Source of the DNA: an uncultured Campylobacter sp.
GTDB taxonomy: Bacteria; Campylobacterota; Campylobacteria; Campylobacterales; Campylobacteraceae
Length of the DNA stretch: 12,257 nt
Assembly (NCBI RefSeq): GCF_938018035.1
Contig: NZ_CALIJF010000392.1
Coordinates: 1-12,257 of the forward strand
Reading direction: 5' to 3'
This document shows, in pieces, positions 1 through 5,608 of the stretch. A program made the translations under genes and the position numbers. The notes below the pieces were generated by a model. It made no database searches, had not been told where the DNA came from, and saw only the letters and a list, made by a program, of their open reading frames with translations. Each line of letters starts with the position of its first letter. The first letter of the stretch is position 1.

Positions 1-54
1 AAGAATTCCAAGAATTCCAAGAATTCCAAGAATTCCAAGAATTCCAAGAATTCC
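1..54. repeat. 9-bp tandem repeat, six perfect copies
   Basis: Six identical, uninterrupted copies of AAGAATTCC begin at the first base, so the array may extend further upstream. The unit length is a multiple of three, so copy-number change would not shift a reading frame. In frame 1 it encodes repeated Lys-Asn-Ser. The other two forward frames (Arg-Ile-Pro, Glu-Phe-Gln) are also open. Each unit contains an AATTC core that is also the core of the 15-bp repeats inside tupC. It is too short and spacer-free to be CRISPR. Confidence 0.97.
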
Positions 55-75
55 ACTCAGCTCAAAAAATCATAG
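1..75 (+). CDS. Possible 3' end of an upstream gene with a Lys-Asn-Ser repeat tail
   Basis: Reading from base 1 gives six Lys-Asn-Ser tripeptides, then Thr-Gln-Leu-Lys-Lys-Ser and a TAG stop at 73-75. The 5' part lies outside the window. Two things favour real coding: the repeat unit is exactly three codons, and a hairpin followed by a T-rich stretch lies just downstream (78-115). Against it, the other two forward frames are open too (stops at 77-79 and 84-86), so frame choice is not forced. No function can be assigned to the tail. The array could equally be an intergenic minisatellite. Confidence 0.3.
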   Translation, partial: KNSKNSKNSKNSKNSKNSTQLKKS

Positions 76-77
76 TT

Positions 78-117
78 AAAATTTAGCAAACTCAGGACCC
101 GATTGCTAAAATTTTAT
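78..117 (+). terminator. Possible intrinsic terminator upstream of hrcA
   Basis: TTTAGCAA (82-89) pairs with TTGCTAAA (103-110) around a 13-nt loop, and flanking AAAA/TTTT adds four pairs after a one-base bulge at 111. The 3' arm runs into ATTTTAT. The stem is AT-rich and therefore weak. Its position, just after the TAG at 73-75 and before the hrcA promoter, suits a transcription end for an upstream plus-strand gene. Confidence 0.4.
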
Positions 118-135
118 AAAATTTATATAAAAACC

Positions 136-165
136 TTGACATCATACCACTCAATGTTGTATAAT
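136..165 (+). promoter_or_regulatory. sigma70 promoter of hrcA-grpE-dnaK
   Basis: TTGACA at 136-141 and TATAAT at 160-165 match both consensus hexamers exactly, with an 18-bp spacer. Transcription should begin near 172, giving a leader of about 24 nt to the GTG at 196. The promoter therefore excludes in-frame starts upstream of it, such as TTG 103 or ATG 154. Confidence 0.88.
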
Positions 166-166
166 A

Positions 167-193
167 CTGGCAATCTTACCGAAAGAGTGCTAA
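167..193. promoter_or_regulatory. Degenerate CIRCE operator (HrcA binding site)
   Basis: The right arm GAGTGCTAA (185-193) is a perfect CIRCE half-site. The left arm CTGGCAATC (167-175) matches TTAGCACTC at 6 of 9 positions. The spacer (176-184) is the canonical 9 bp. The element begins one base after the -10 box, covers the expected transcription start and ends two bases before the hrcA GTG. A bound HrcA dimer would block RNA polymerase. This implies autorepression of the operon, relieved on heat stress. Confidence 0.8.
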
Positions 194-195
194 AA

Positions 196-984
196 GTGAA
201 AACGAATAAACGCGATATGATCCTGGAATCCATCATTTCCGCCTATCTCGATAGCAACACCCCGATCGGATCTTCCGAGCTGGGTGAGCGCATGGGCGTA
301 GCGATGTCCGCGTCTAGCATTCGAATTTATTTTAAGCGCTTAAGCGACGAGGGGGCTTTGACGCAGCTTCATGTAAGCGGTGGCAGGATCCCCACGGTTG
401 CGACGATGCAGGATTACTGGCGCGCTAGACTTAGCTTCGACGATGAGTTAAAAATAGACGATGCTCGCGAGCTAGAAGCGGTGCTTGAGGATTTTGAAAT
501 TTACTGTATGATTTTCAACGCCGAAAACGAAGCCCTAAGCGAAGTCATCAATCACGATGATCGCTTCATAATCCTTGCATTTAGAACGGATGAGATTATC
601 TTAAAATACGATTTTAGAGTTTTTAAATTCCTATCAAATTTAATAGGAATTTCACTCGGTGATTTGGAATTAGCTTCGATGCAGATCGGTCTGCGCGAGC
701 TTAGCACCAAAATTAAAGAGCTAAAAAATTCTAAAATCGAATTTCTTTGTAACGAGGTCGTAGCGTATAAGATTTTCAAAGATGAGCGGTTTAAAATTTT
801 ACTCAACCCCTCGATCGCCGTAAATTTTACGAAAAATTTGATCTTCGCGCCCTACTTCGAGCACGGATTTATGGGGATCAAACGCCCCGTAAAATTCGAA
901 GGCGAGGACGCTACGATGATCTGCGCAGGCAGCGTTTACGAGAATTACGAGAAATTTTTTAACTACGCTAAAGGAGTAGCATGA
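196..984 (+). CDS. hrcA: Heat-inducible transcription repressor HrcA
   Basis: HrcA is the cytoplasmic repressor that binds CIRCE operators and controls chaperone genes. The product is 262 residues from GTG 196. An N-terminal winged helix (about residues 1-70) carries the Ser-Ala-Ser-Ser-Ile-Arg recognition region and the conserved Ser-Gly-Gly-Arg-Ile-Pro-Thr segment that follows the wing. The frame is open back to TTG 103, but GTG 196 is preferred because it lies just downstream of the promoter and CIRCE, and because family members begin with a short Lys/Arg-rich lead before Asp-Met-Ile-Leu. A weak ribosome site (GAAAGAG, 181-187) overlaps the CIRCE arm. At about 260 residues it is shorter than Gram-positive HrcA (about 340), as I recall for epsilonproteobacteria. 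Its end overlaps grpE by four bases (ATGA), indicating translational coupling. Confidence 0.93.
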   Translation: MKTNKRDMILESIISAYLDSNTPIGSSELGERMGVAMSASSIRIYFKRLSDEGALTQLHVSGGRIPTVATMQDYWRARLSFDDELKIDDARELEAVLEDFEIYCMIFNAENEALSEVINHDDRFIILAFRTDEIILKYDFRVFKFLSNLIGISLGDLELASMQIGLRELSTKIKELKNSKIEFLCNEVVAYKIFKDERFKILLNPSIAVNFTKNLIFAPYFEHGFMGIKRPVKFEGEDATMICAGSVYENYEKFFNYAKGVA

Positions 985-1556
985 GCCATAAATTTAAAGA
1001 GCACGACGATAAAAACGCAGCGTGCGATAGTGAAGAAAAAGAGGTTTGCGAGCAGTGCGCGTCAGAGGCGAGCGAGCCGCAAGAGGCGCAGACATGCGAC
1101 GATACTGACGCGCAGATACAAAAGCTTCAAAACGAGCTGAGTGAGATCACTGATAAATTTTACCGCGCCAATGCGGATTTTGAAAATCTCAAAAAACGTT
1201 TGGAAAAAGAAAAAGATAGCGCTGTTGCTTACGCTAGCGAGAGCTTTGCGAAGGATCTGCTGCCGATAATCGACGCGCTTGAGGAGGCCGCCAAAATTGA
1301 TGTGGAAGGTAATGAGCTTGCGGATAAAATCGAAGTTGGCGTAAAACAATGTCTAAGCCTTTTTACAAAGACTTTTGAAAAATACGGTATCGTTCCGATA
1401 GCGACGGATGCGGGATTTGATCCTAGCGTGCATAATGCCATCTCGATGATTGAAGCCGAAGGCGCTAAAAAAGGCGATATCGTTCAAGTATATCAAAAAG
1501 GCTATATGTATAAGCAGCGCGTTTTGCGCGCCGCTATGGTAGTGGTGGCGAAATAA
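981..1556 (+). CDS. grpE: GrpE, nucleotide exchange factor of DnaK
   Basis: GrpE releases ADP from DnaK and so resets the chaperone cycle in the cytoplasm. The 191-residue product has an acidic, Cys-containing, low-complexity N-terminus (about 1-42), then a long heptad-rich helix (about 43-95, including the Asn-Ala-Asp-Phe-Glu-Asn-Leu-Lys-Lys-Arg segment typical of GrpE). A beta-wing end follows, with the conserved Gly-Tyr-Met-Tyr-Lys-Gln-Arg-Val-Leu-Arg-Ala-Ala motif. The length is normal for the family. The ATG overlaps the hrcA stop and is preceded by AAAGGAG at good spacing. Forty-four AT-rich bases separate it from dnaK. Co-expression with hrcA and dnaK from the CIRCE-controlled promoter is expected. 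Confidence 0.96.
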   Translation: MSHKFKEHDDKNAACDSEEKEVCEQCASEASEPQEAQTCDDTDAQIQKLQNELSEITDKFYRANADFENLKKRLEKEKDSAVAYASESFAKDLLPIIDALEEAAKIDVEGNELADKIEVGVKQCLSLFTKTFEKYGIVPIATDAGFDPSVHNAISMIEAEGAKKGDIVQVYQKGYMYKQRVLRAAMVVVAK

Positions 1557-1600
1557 TCGTCCAAATTTTAAAATTTTAAATTCAACACAAAGGATAACAA

Positions 1601-3490
1601 ATGGCAAAAGTCATAGGCATCGACCTAGGAACAACAAACTCGTGCGTAAGCATATTTGAGCGTGGCGAGAGCAAGATCATACCGAACAAAGAGGGTAAAA
1701 ACACCACTCCGTCGGTAGTCGCTTTCACCGACAAAGGCGAGGTTTTAGTAGGCGACAGCGCCAAGCGCCAAGCAGTCACTAACCCAGAAAAGACGATCTA
1801 TTCGATCAAGCGCATAATGGGTCTTATGATGAATGAGAAAAACGCGCAGGAAGCCAAAAAGCGCCTACCGTATAAGATCATCGACCGAAATGGCGCGTGC
1901 GCGGTAGAGATCGCGGGCAAGGTTTATACGCCGCAAGAAATTTCAGCCAAGGTGTTAATCAAGCTAAAAGAGGACGCTGAGGCGTTTTTGGGCGAGCCCG
2001 TCGTAGATGCGGTCATCACCGTGCCTGCGTATTTCAACGACAGCCAAAGAAAGGCGACGAAAGAAGCAGGAACAATCGCGGGCTTAAACGTGCTTCGTAT
2101 CATCAACGAGCCGACCGCAGCGGCGCTTGCGTATGGACTGGATAAAAAAGAATCCGAAAAGATCGTAGTTTATGATCTGGGCGGCGGTACATTCGACGTA
2201 ACCGTGCTAGAAACCGGTGATAGCGTCGTAGAAGTTTTAGCTACCGGCGGTAATGCATTTTTGGGCGGCGATGATTTCGATAACAAACTGATCGACTTTT
2301 TAACCTCGGAATTTCAATCTGAAACAGGCATTGACTTACGCGGCGACGTCATGGCTATGCAGCGCCTAAAAGAGGCTGCGGAAAACGCCAAAAAAGAGCT
2401 AAGCAGCGCGATGGAAACGACGGTAAATTTACCTTTCATCACCGCAGACGCTACAGGCCCAAAGCACCTGATGAAAACCATCACCAGGGCTAAATTTGAA
2501 AGTATGATCGAATCGCTTGTGGGCGAGACCATAAGCACGCTCAAAAGGGTCGTAAGCGATGCGGGTCTTAGCATGAACGACATAAAAGAAGTCGTCATGG
2601 TGGGCGGCTCGACGCGCGTGCCTTTAGTGCAAGAGGAGGTCAAAAAGGCTTTCGGCAAGGAGTTAAATAAGAGCGTGAACCCCGACGAAGTCGTAGCAAT
2701 CGGCGCAGCGATCCAAGGCGCGGTCATCAAAGGCGACGTAAAAGACGTACTACTGCTCGACGTTACTCCGCTAAGCCTAGGCATCGAAACCCTAGGCGGC
2801 GTAATGACTAAGATCATCGAGAAGGGAACTACGATACCTACGAAAAAATCTCAAACTTTCTCGACAGCAGAGGATAACCAAAGCGCCGTTACGATCAACG
2901 TTTTGCAGGGCGAGCGCGAGTTTGCGAAAGACAACAAATCGCTAGGAAATTTCAATCTTGAAGGCATCATGCCTGCTCCTCGCGGCGTGCCGCAGATCGA
3001 GGTGGAATTTAATATCGACGCGAACGGAATTTTAACTGTTTCGGCAAAAGACAAAGCCACCGGCAAAGCAACCGACATCCGTATCACCGGCTCAAGCGGC
3101 TTAAGCGATGCCGAAATCGATAAGATGGTGAAGGATGCCGAGCTTCACAAAGAGGAAGACAACAAGCGCAAAGAGACCGTCGAAGCGCGCAACCAAGCCG
3201 ATAGCATCGCACATCAAACCGAAAAGAGCCTAAGCGAGATGGGCGAGAAGGTGCCGGGCGATCTACGCGCTAAGATCGAGGGCGCGCTAAATGATCTAAA
3301 AGCCGTGCTAAAGGATGAAAACGCGAGCAAGGAAGCGATAAACTCTAAAGTAGAAGCCCTAAGCAAGGTCGCCGAGGATCTATACAAGGCCGCCAGCGCA
3401 AATCAGGGCGGATCGCAAAGCGGATCGCAAAGCTCCGGCTCAAACGGCGGCAAAAAAGACGACGACGTCATCGACGCCGAAGTCGAGTAA
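1601..3490 (+). CDS. dnaK: Chaperone protein DnaK (Hsp70)
   Basis: DnaK is the ATP-driven Hsp70 chaperone, working with DnaJ and GrpE in the cytoplasm. The 629-residue length fits bacterial DnaK. The nucleotide-binding domain (about 1-382) shows phosphate 1 Asp-Leu-Gly-Thr-Thr-Asn-Ser (8-14), phosphate 2 Asp-Leu-Gly-Gly-Gly-Thr-Phe-Asp (192-199) and the adenosine motif Gly-Gly-Ser-Thr-Arg-Val-Pro (335-341). The hydrophobic linker Val-Leu-Leu-Leu-Asp-Val-Thr-Pro-Leu (383-391) leads into the substrate-binding beta domain (to about 505), the helical lid (about 506-600), a Gly/Ser/Gln-rich stretch and an acidic C-terminus. The ATG follows AAAGGA at six bases. No dnaJ follows; the next 500 bases hold no gene. 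Confidence 0.98.
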   Translation: MAKVIGIDLGTTNSCVSIFERGESKIIPNKEGKNTTPSVVAFTDKGEVLVGDSAKRQAVTNPEKTIYSIKRIMGLMMNEKNAQEAKKRLPYKIIDRNGACAVEIAGKVYTPQEISAKVLIKLKEDAEAFLGEPVVDAVITVPAYFNDSQRKATKEAGTIAGLNVLRIINEPTAAALAYGLDKKESEKIVVYDLGGGTFDVTVLETGDSVVEVLATGGNAFLGGDDFDNKLIDFLTSEFQSETGIDLRGDVMAMQRLKEAAENAKKELSSAMETTVNLPFITADATGPKHLMKTITRAKFESMIESLVGETISTLKRVVSDAGLSMNDIKEVVMVGGSTRVPLVQEEVKKAFGKELNKSVNPDEVVAIGAAIQGAVIKGDVKDVLLLDVTPLSLGIETLGGVMTKIIEKGTTIPTKKSQTFSTAEDNQSAVTINVLQGEREFAKDNKSLGNFNLEGIMPAPRGVPQIEVEFNIDANGILTVSAKDKATGKATDIRITGSSGLSDAEIDKMVKDAELHKEEDNKRKETVEARNQADSIAHQTEKSLSEMGEKVPGDLRAKIEGALNDLKAVLKDENASKEAINSKVEALSKVAEDLYKAASANQGGSQSGSQSSGSNGGKKDDDVIDAEVE

Positions 3491-3515
3491 CCCGCCGCAA
3501 AGTGAAATTTTATAA

Positions 3516-3569
3516 CCGCGCGCCCGGTAGTTTTGCCTGCGCTTGAAAGGTAATTTTACCGGCGCGCGG
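3516..3569 (+). other. GC-rich inverted repeat 26 bp after dnaK
   Basis: CCGCGCGCCCGGTA (3516-3529) can pair with TACCGGCGCGCGG (3557-3569), leaving one extra C as a bulge and a loop of about 27 nt. A nested small palindrome, GGTAA-TT-TTACC (3549-3560), gives an alternative fold. No T-run follows, so it is not a classical intrinsic terminator. It could protect the 3' end of the dnaK transcript or form part of a longer termination region. Confidence 0.6.
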
Positions 3570-3616
3570 CAGAAGCGACCCCATAAACCGCACATAAAAT
3601 TTCATAGCTTCACAGA

Positions 3617-3641
3617 CTCGGGCGTTTTTCATACGCCCGAG
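3617..3641 (+). terminator. Perfect 9-bp hairpin, possible dnaK operon terminator
   Basis: CTCGGGCGT (3617-3625) and ACGCCCGAG (3633-3641) form a perfect GC-rich stem with a 7-nt loop. It is followed by CTTAACTGCTACTT rather than a T-run, so termination strength is doubtful. No better candidate terminator was found after dnaK. Confidence 0.4.
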
Positions 3642-3949
3642 CTTAACTGCTACTTCAAATTAAATTCCCAACAAACTAAAATTTTGAGTCACACATAAAT
3701 ACTACTAAATTTTGCGCTGTATAAATATCGCTAGACATTAAAGTATATCCGAACGCGACTGAAATTTCTCCGTGCCGATCTCAAATATAGCTGAAATTTT
3801 AAGCCTATCGCCTACAAACGAAGCTGCGATAAATTTAAACGTATGGCTAGAAAGTAAAAAATGTATCGTAAAAAGACGCGGTAAAAAGCGCCGGTTAAAT
3901 TTTAGAAGCAAAAGAGCTAAATTTAAAGGCGCGCAGATTGATTTATGAA

Positions 3950-3989
3950 AAAGCAAAAGCCCAAAGGCTGCGTTTCGCCTTTGGGCTTT
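3950..3989 (-). terminator. Strong intrinsic terminator of tupA
   Basis: AAAGCCCAAAGGC (3956-3968) and GCCTTTGGGCTTT (3977-3989) form a perfect 13-bp stem with an 8-nt loop. Read on the minus strand, the stem runs into TTTTGCTTTTTC, a clear U-tract. It lies 24 bp beyond the tupA stop. On the plus strand a shorter TTT follows, so some bidirectional action is possible. Confidence 0.92.
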
Positions 3990-4013
3990 AAATTTAGCTT
4001 TATTTAGCTAGAG

Positions 4014-4832
4014 CTAATTCTTGCGAGTATTCGCATCAGGGGTGAAAAGCGGCTTATTTAGCAGCTTGAAATCGCCTACGAACTTCTGCCCCTTCTCGCT
4101 AGTGATCCATTTGATGAAGCGTTGCGCGTTTTCGTAGTCGGCTTTTGGGCAGTGCTTTGGATTGACCGCGATTACGGAATAAAAATTCTTCAGATCGTTA
4201 TCGCCTTCGTTGATGATGACCATATCGGGATTGCCCTTTTTATTATCCTCGTATTTGATGTAGGTGCCGCGATCGGTGAAGGTCACGCCCTTTTGCTCGG
4301 CGGCTGCGTTGATCGTAGCGATCATACCTTGACCGGTTTGGTTATACCACGCCTCGTTTTCAGGCACGGCGCCCTCAACCTTTTTCCAAATTCCTTTCTC
4401 TTTGTTATCGGTACCAGATTTATCGCCGCGAGAGAAAAATTTAATCTTCTCCGCCTTGATTAGCTCAAACGAGCCCTTAAGATCCTTGCCTTTAAATTTA
4501 GGCGCGATGGATTTATCGGCGATGAGGATAAAATCATTATACATAACGGGCGTGCGGTCAACGCCGAAGCCTTTTTCTACAAATTCTTTCTCGACCTTCG
4601 GCGAATGCACGAAAAGTATGTCCGCATCGCAGTTCTCGCCAAGCTTTAGAGCAGCGCCCGTGCCTACCGCCGTCCATTTGATATCGACGCCGGTTTCCGC
4701 CTTATACGCAGGATAGATCGCGTCTAGCAAGCCCGTATTATCGGTACTCGTTGTAGTTGCCATCACCAAATCGTTGTCGGCGGCAAAAAGGCTCGCACTA
4801 AGAGCGAGCGAAACAAAAAATATTTTTTTCAT
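4014..4832 (-). CDS. tupA: Tungstate-binding periplasmic protein TupA
   Basis: TupA captures tungstate in the periplasm and delivers it to the TupB permease. The 272-residue product starts with a Sec signal peptide (Met-Lys-Lys, hydrophobic 4-16, likely cleavage after Ala17 or Ala18). Next comes the TupA hallmark Thr-Thr-Thr-Ser-Thr-Asp-Asn-Thr-Gly-Leu-Leu (26-36), then Val-Gly-Thr-Gly-Ala-Ala-Leu, Val-Met-Tyr-Asn-Asp-Phe, Ser-Arg-Gly-Asp-Lys-Ser-Gly-Thr and Gly-Gln-Gly-Met. These segments distinguish TupA from molybdate-binding ModA, and the length fits. The ATG is preceded by AAAGGAG. It is transcribed divergently from tupBC. The -10 box of its promoter sits inside a palindrome (4850-4868), so repression when metal is plentiful is likely. 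Homology to sulfate- or phosphate-type binding proteins is more distant. Confidence 0.95.
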   Translation of the reverse strand: MKKIFFVSLALSASLFAADNDLVMATTTSTDNTGLLDAIYPAYKAETGVDIKWTAVGTGAALKLGENCDADILFVHSPKVEKEFVEKGFGVDRTPVMYNDFILIADKSIAPKFKGKDLKGSFELIKAEKIKFFSRGDKSGTDNKEKGIWKKVEGAVPENEAWYNQTGQGMIATINAAAEQKGVTFTDRGTYIKYEDNKKGNPDMVIINEGDNDLKNFYSVIAVNPKHCPKADYENAQRFIKWITSEKGQKFVGDFKLLNKPLFTPDANTRKN

Positions 4833-4849
4833 GTTATCTCCTTTAAAAA

Positions 4850-4868
4850 ATATGCTATTATAGCATAT
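4850..4868. promoter_or_regulatory. Palindromic operator enclosing the tupA -10 box (candidate ModE-like site)
   Basis: Arms ATATGCTA (4850-4857) and TAGCATAT (4861-4868) form a perfect 8-bp inverted repeat with a 3-bp centre. On the minus strand the centre reads TGCTATAAT, an extended -10 promoter element (TATAAT at 4862-4857) suited to drive tupA with a start near 4850 and a leader of about 18 nt. A repressor on this site would exclude RNA polymerase. The ModE-like protein at 10847-11638 is the obvious candidate ligand; that assignment is inference. An independent tupB promoter may lie at 4879-4884 (TATAAA) or 4895-4900 (TAGAAT). Confidence 0.72.
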
Positions 4869-4915
4869 AAATTTGGTTTATAAATATGCCAAAATAGAAT
4901 ATTTAGGACACGATC

Positions 4916-5608
4916 TTGGACTTTATTTTAGAAGGAATTTTAAGCGCATTCGGGCTGCTTTTTAGCGGCGATGCGGAGACCTTTTCGGCGATCAAAGCGA
5001 CGCTTTATACTTCGAGTATCTCGATACTTTTCGCTATTTTAATCGGCTTTCCGATAGGATTTATCCTCGGATTTTACGAATTTCGCGCTCGCAGAACGCT
5101 TAGGCTTTTAAGCGACGTAGCGCTTGCGATGCCCACGGTAGCGATAGGACTGATCCTTTACGCTTTCATCTCCAGAAACGGTCCTTTGGGCGAGCTGGGG
5201 CTGCTTTTTACGCTTAAAGCCGTGATGCTCGGGCAGTTTGTGCTGGCGCTTCCCATCATCGTCTCGCTAAGCGCCAGCGTCATCGAAAATATGGACAAGA
5301 AGCACTATCTAAACATTATGAACTACCGCCTAAGCCCGCTAAATTTAATCCTTTGCGTGCTTTACGAGCTGCGCTACGCGCTACTGGTCGTCATCGCTAC
5401 CGCTTACGGGCGGATCGTCGCGGAGGTGGGCGTAGCGATGATGATCGGCGGCAATATCAAATATTTCACCCGCACGATCACCACGGCGATCTCGCTTGAG
5501 ACCAACAAGGGCGAGTTTGCGATGGGTATAGCGCTCGCGCTGGTGCTGATTTTAATAGCGTTTGCGGTAAATTTAGCCATCCACGCGCTAAAAAGGCTGG
5601 ATCGATGA
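4916..5608 (+). CDS. tupB: Tungstate ABC transporter permease TupB
   Basis: TupB is the inner-membrane permease that passes tungstate from TupA into the cytoplasm. The 230-residue product is strongly hydrophobic with about five to six predicted membrane segments (near 30-52, 66-85, 92-116, 138-158, and 203-223). The cytoplasmic coupling loop Gly-Arg-Ile-Val-Ala-Glu-Val-Gly-Val-Ala-Met-Met-Ile-Gly-Gly-Asn matches the EAA region that contacts the ATPase. The start is TTG 4916, preceded by TAGGA at about 8 nt; no better ATG fits the N-terminus. It overlaps tupC by four bases (ATGA), so the two are co-translated. Its divergence from tupA resembles the layout I recall in C. jejuni. Confidence 0.93.
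   Translation: MDFILEGILSAFGLLFSGDAETFSAIKATLYTSSISILFAILIGFPIGFILGFYEFRARRTLRLLSDVALAMPTVAIGLILYAFISRNGPLGELGLLFTLKAVMLGQFVLALPIIVSLSASVIENMDKKHYLNIMNYRLSPLNLILCVLYELRYALLVVIATAYGRIVAEVGVAMMIGGNIKYFTRTITTAISLETNKGEFAMGIALALVLILIAFAVNLAIHALKRLDR

Larger units (their letters stand above)
3491..3955. other. Gene-free region with hairpins after dnaK
   Basis: No convincing gene is seen. A minus-strand reading frame at 3738-3956 (72 codons) has no ribosome site or recognisable composition and abuts the tupA terminator, so it was not called. The recognisable content is two inverted repeats close to dnaK (3516-3569 and 3617-3641), given separately, then AT-rich sequence with many AAATTT and AAATTTTA stretches. 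Confidence 0.7.

Noticed and set aside
1..54. CRISPR array
   Set aside because: Units are 9 bp and directly abutting, with no spacers or cas genes.
103..195. N-terminal extension of hrcA from TTG 103
   Set aside because: It lies upstream of or within the consensus promoter and CIRCE element, lacks a ribosome site, and is not seen in the HrcA family; GTG 196 fits all three.
2314..2817. 167-codon minus-strand frame inside dnaK
   Set aside because: Shadow of a highly conserved gene; Ser/Thr/Leu-rich composition with no domain or ribosome site.
3738..3956. 72-codon minus-strand frame after the tupA terminator
   Set aside because: Begins inside the terminator arm, has no ribosome site and no recognisable composition.
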